Source: Dendrolimus kikuchii (lineage: Eukaryota > Arthropoda > Insecta > Lepidoptera > Lasiocampidae). From it: a stretch of DNA of 64,000 nucleotides. The stretch is from NCBI GenBank assembly GCA_019925095.2, contig JAHHIN020000030.1, positions 3,671,501 through 3,735,500 on the forward strand, in the 5' to 3' direction. A program made the position numbers and the translations under genes. Positions 62,879 through 64,000 of the stretch are shown here, piece after piece; the stretch's first letter is position 1; each line of letters begins with the position of its first letter. The notes under the pieces were generated by a model. The model worked only from the letters and a program-made list of their open reading frames with translations. It ran no database searches and was not told the origin of the DNA.

Positions 62879-64000
62879 TTAACCACGGGCGTCATCCTCC
62901 GTTCCGCTCCCCGCGGCGGTTGGAGCGTCCGCCGCGGCCGCGGTCCTGTCCGGCGCCTTGTTGGCTGCCTGGCGATTCCTCCTGGTGGGCTTGGCCCTAC
63001 AGGGCCTCGAGCCCACCTGATGACCGGCCGGCCTGCCCGCGGCTGCGCACACTGGGCAGTGCGGCTTCGCGTTGCAGGGGCCGGTGATCAGGTGACCGGC
63101 TTGTCCGCAGCGGTAACATTGCCCGCTGCGATCCACCTCTGAGGCGCATACCGCTGCCACGTGGCCAGCCTCGTGACAACGATAGCACCTCTGGGTCCTG
63201 TGTGGCAGGGCCTTCACAAGGGCGGAGGCCCAACCCACCAGGAGCTTCGTCTCTGCTGCAAGCAGCTTCTTGGCGGCCGCCACCGGGCAGGCCACCACCG
63301 TCTGGCCCATCCCGTCTGGGCCGGGACGGACCTTTGACGTCTTGACGCTCGTTACCGAGCATCCGGTGGTCCGCGCGATGGCGGCGGCCACGTCTTCTTC
63401 GTGCGCGTGGTCATCCAGGCCCGAGACACGAAGACACACAGTCTTCTCGGGCCTGTACACGCGCACGTCCTCGGGATAGAGGTTGAGCCGCAGCTGTTCG
63501 GCGAGGGCGTCTGCTTGGGGGGCTGTGTCGGCGCCAGGTAGCACCAACATTCGTCCCCCCGTGCGCGCCCTCTTGAGCCGCAGGCCTCCTTCTATCCCGA
63601 GGTCAGCCAACTTTATCCTTGCCTTCGCCTTCGAGAAGAGGTTGGCGTAGGTCACTCCTCGGTCCGCCGCGCCTGGCTGAAGAGTCAGGATGACGGCAGC
63701 GGACTTCGGAGGACGCAAACGCGGTACCCTCCTCTCGACAGGCTTAGGCTTGTCCTTCTTTTGGGACGGCGGGGGGGGAGGGGGAGGCTGCGAGGACTGC
63801 TCCTGCGCCTTCTGACCCCTCCCTCTTCTTCGTCCTCCTCTTGTCCCCCGCGGCTTCGCGCTTTCAGCTGCGTCAGCGGCGGGGGGCGCGACCGGTGCGG
63901 TACTGGTCGACGGCTTCTGGCCCTTTCGGGGCCTCTTCCTGTTTACCGTCGTCCAGCCCTCTTCGGTCGCAGCCGGAGGAGGGAGGGGCGCCGGACAGGC
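62879..64000 (-). CDS. R1-8 ORF1 (gag-like), 5' end outside window
   Basis: The frame is open from the window edge to TAA at 62881-62879, at least 373 codons. It has GWTTVNRKRPRKG (like WTVVGGG of the other copies), a Pro run, the core (VILTLQPGAADRGVTYANLF, LRVSGLDDHAHEEDVAAAI) and three knuckles (CYRCHEAGHVAAVC, CYRCGQAGHLITGPC, CPVC...C). The second knuckle has one extra residue. It is clearly related to, but well diverged from, families alpha and beta. Confidence 0.85.
   Translation of the reverse strand, partial: ACPAPLPPPAATEEGWTTVNRKRPRKGQKPSTSTAPVAPPAADAAESAKPRGTRGGRRRGRGQKAQEQSSQPPPPPPPSQKKDKPKPVERRVPRLRPPKSAAVILTLQPGAADRGVTYANLFSKAKARIKLADLGIEGGLRLKRARTGGRMLVLPGADTAPQADALAEQLRLNLYPEDVRVYRPEKTVCLRVSGLDDHAHEEDVAAAIARTTGCSVTSVKTSKVRPGPDGMGQTVVACPVAAAKKLLAAETKLLVGWASALVKALPHRTQRCYRCHEAGHVAAVCASEVDRSGQCYRCGQAGHLITGPCNAKPHCPVCAAAGRPAGHQVGSRPCRAKPTRRNRQAANKAPDRTAAAADAPTAAGSGTEDDARG

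Larger units (their letters stand above)
62501..64000 (-). mobile_element. R1-8: R1-clade relative with ORF1 but no ORF2
   Basis: It runs off the right edge. ORF1 is followed directly by about 370 bp of GC-rich 3' UTR that contains GTTTTAGTGGGTA and GGGAGTCCCACAC, both also found in the 3' UTRs of R1-1 to R1-7. The end is CCCATGTAAAAA, with only a short A run and no shared 14-mer. No endonuclease or RT sequence is present. Confidence 0.75.

Noticed and set aside
25630..64000. Many long plus-strand ORFs (for example 29572-30498, 47706-49019, 61172-61804)
   Set aside because: They lie antisense to GC-rich LINE ORFs, have no recognisable domains and break differently in each copy.
1..64000. Assignment to the W chromosome
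   Set aside because: Nested retroelement density fits, but no sex-linked marker can be read from the sequence.

Overview
The window is repeat-rich eukaryotic DNA, almost certainly from an insect and most likely a moth or butterfly. The reasons are several R1-clade LINEs, a Ty3/Gypsy element with an env gene, TTAGG-like pentamers next to LINE tails, and an AT-rich background. I see no host gene, tRNA gene or CRISPR array. Nearly everything that can be read is retrotransposon or satellite DNA, as in heterochromatin, a subtelomere or a W chromosome; which of these cannot be decided from the sequence.

Layout. Positions 1-9345 hold two copies of an AT-rich repeat, copy A (1-2537 plus 5731-5884) and copy B (6008-9345). 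Copy A is split by an RTE-like LINE (2538-5730) with one in-frame stop and an (ATGT)n tail. Copy B carries a small poly(A) retroposon with a 6-bp target duplication. From 9346 to 12441 the DNA is AT-rich and noncoding, with (TA)n tracts and a ~270-bp satellite. A Ty3/Gypsy element lies on the minus strand from 12442 to about 20242: 3' LTR, polypurine tract, env, pol, a -1 frameshift site of the T TTT TTA type, and gag. Its pol has an in-frame stop and no matching 5' LTR is visible. A second, internally deleted Ty3/Gypsy remnant (integrase, RNase H tail, gag-like piece) follows to about 25070.

From 25291 to the right edge the window is a head-to-tail array of eight R1-clade LINE copies, all on the minus strand (here R1-1 to R1-8). 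They fall into family alpha (R1-1, R1-2, R1-4), family beta (R1-3, R1-5, R1-6, R1-7) and an ORF1-only relative (R1-8). ORF1 encodes a coiled coil and three CCHC knuckles. ORF2 encodes an AP-type endonuclease, a YADD reverse transcriptase and a C-terminal CCHC. The two ORFs meet at TAATG, TGATG or TAATATG stop-start sites. Copies R1-1 to R1-7 end in poly(A) followed by the same ~14-base junction, GGTTGAGGCTTTAT on the minus strand. Their 3' UTRs share a hairpin whose stems covary between families. R1-7 has both ORFs open; the others are broken in at least one ORF.

Main discovery candidate. The 5' ends of several copies consist of 1 to 2.1 tandem monomers of about 270-330 bp. The first 87 nt of each monomer match the 5S rRNA internal promoter with exact spacing: 40 nt to GATCA, 6 nt to TTAAGC, 14 nt to the box-C-like AGTACWTGGATGGG. 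Intact monomers end in TTTT, a Pol III terminator. Alpha copies carry one monomer type and beta copies another, and the 5S-like +1 abuts the shared junction or lies 3-4 nt from it. This looks like a LINE lineage with a 5S-derived tandem 5' promoter, comparable in layout to mouse L1 monomers. R1-5 is a promoter plus 3'-end chimera.
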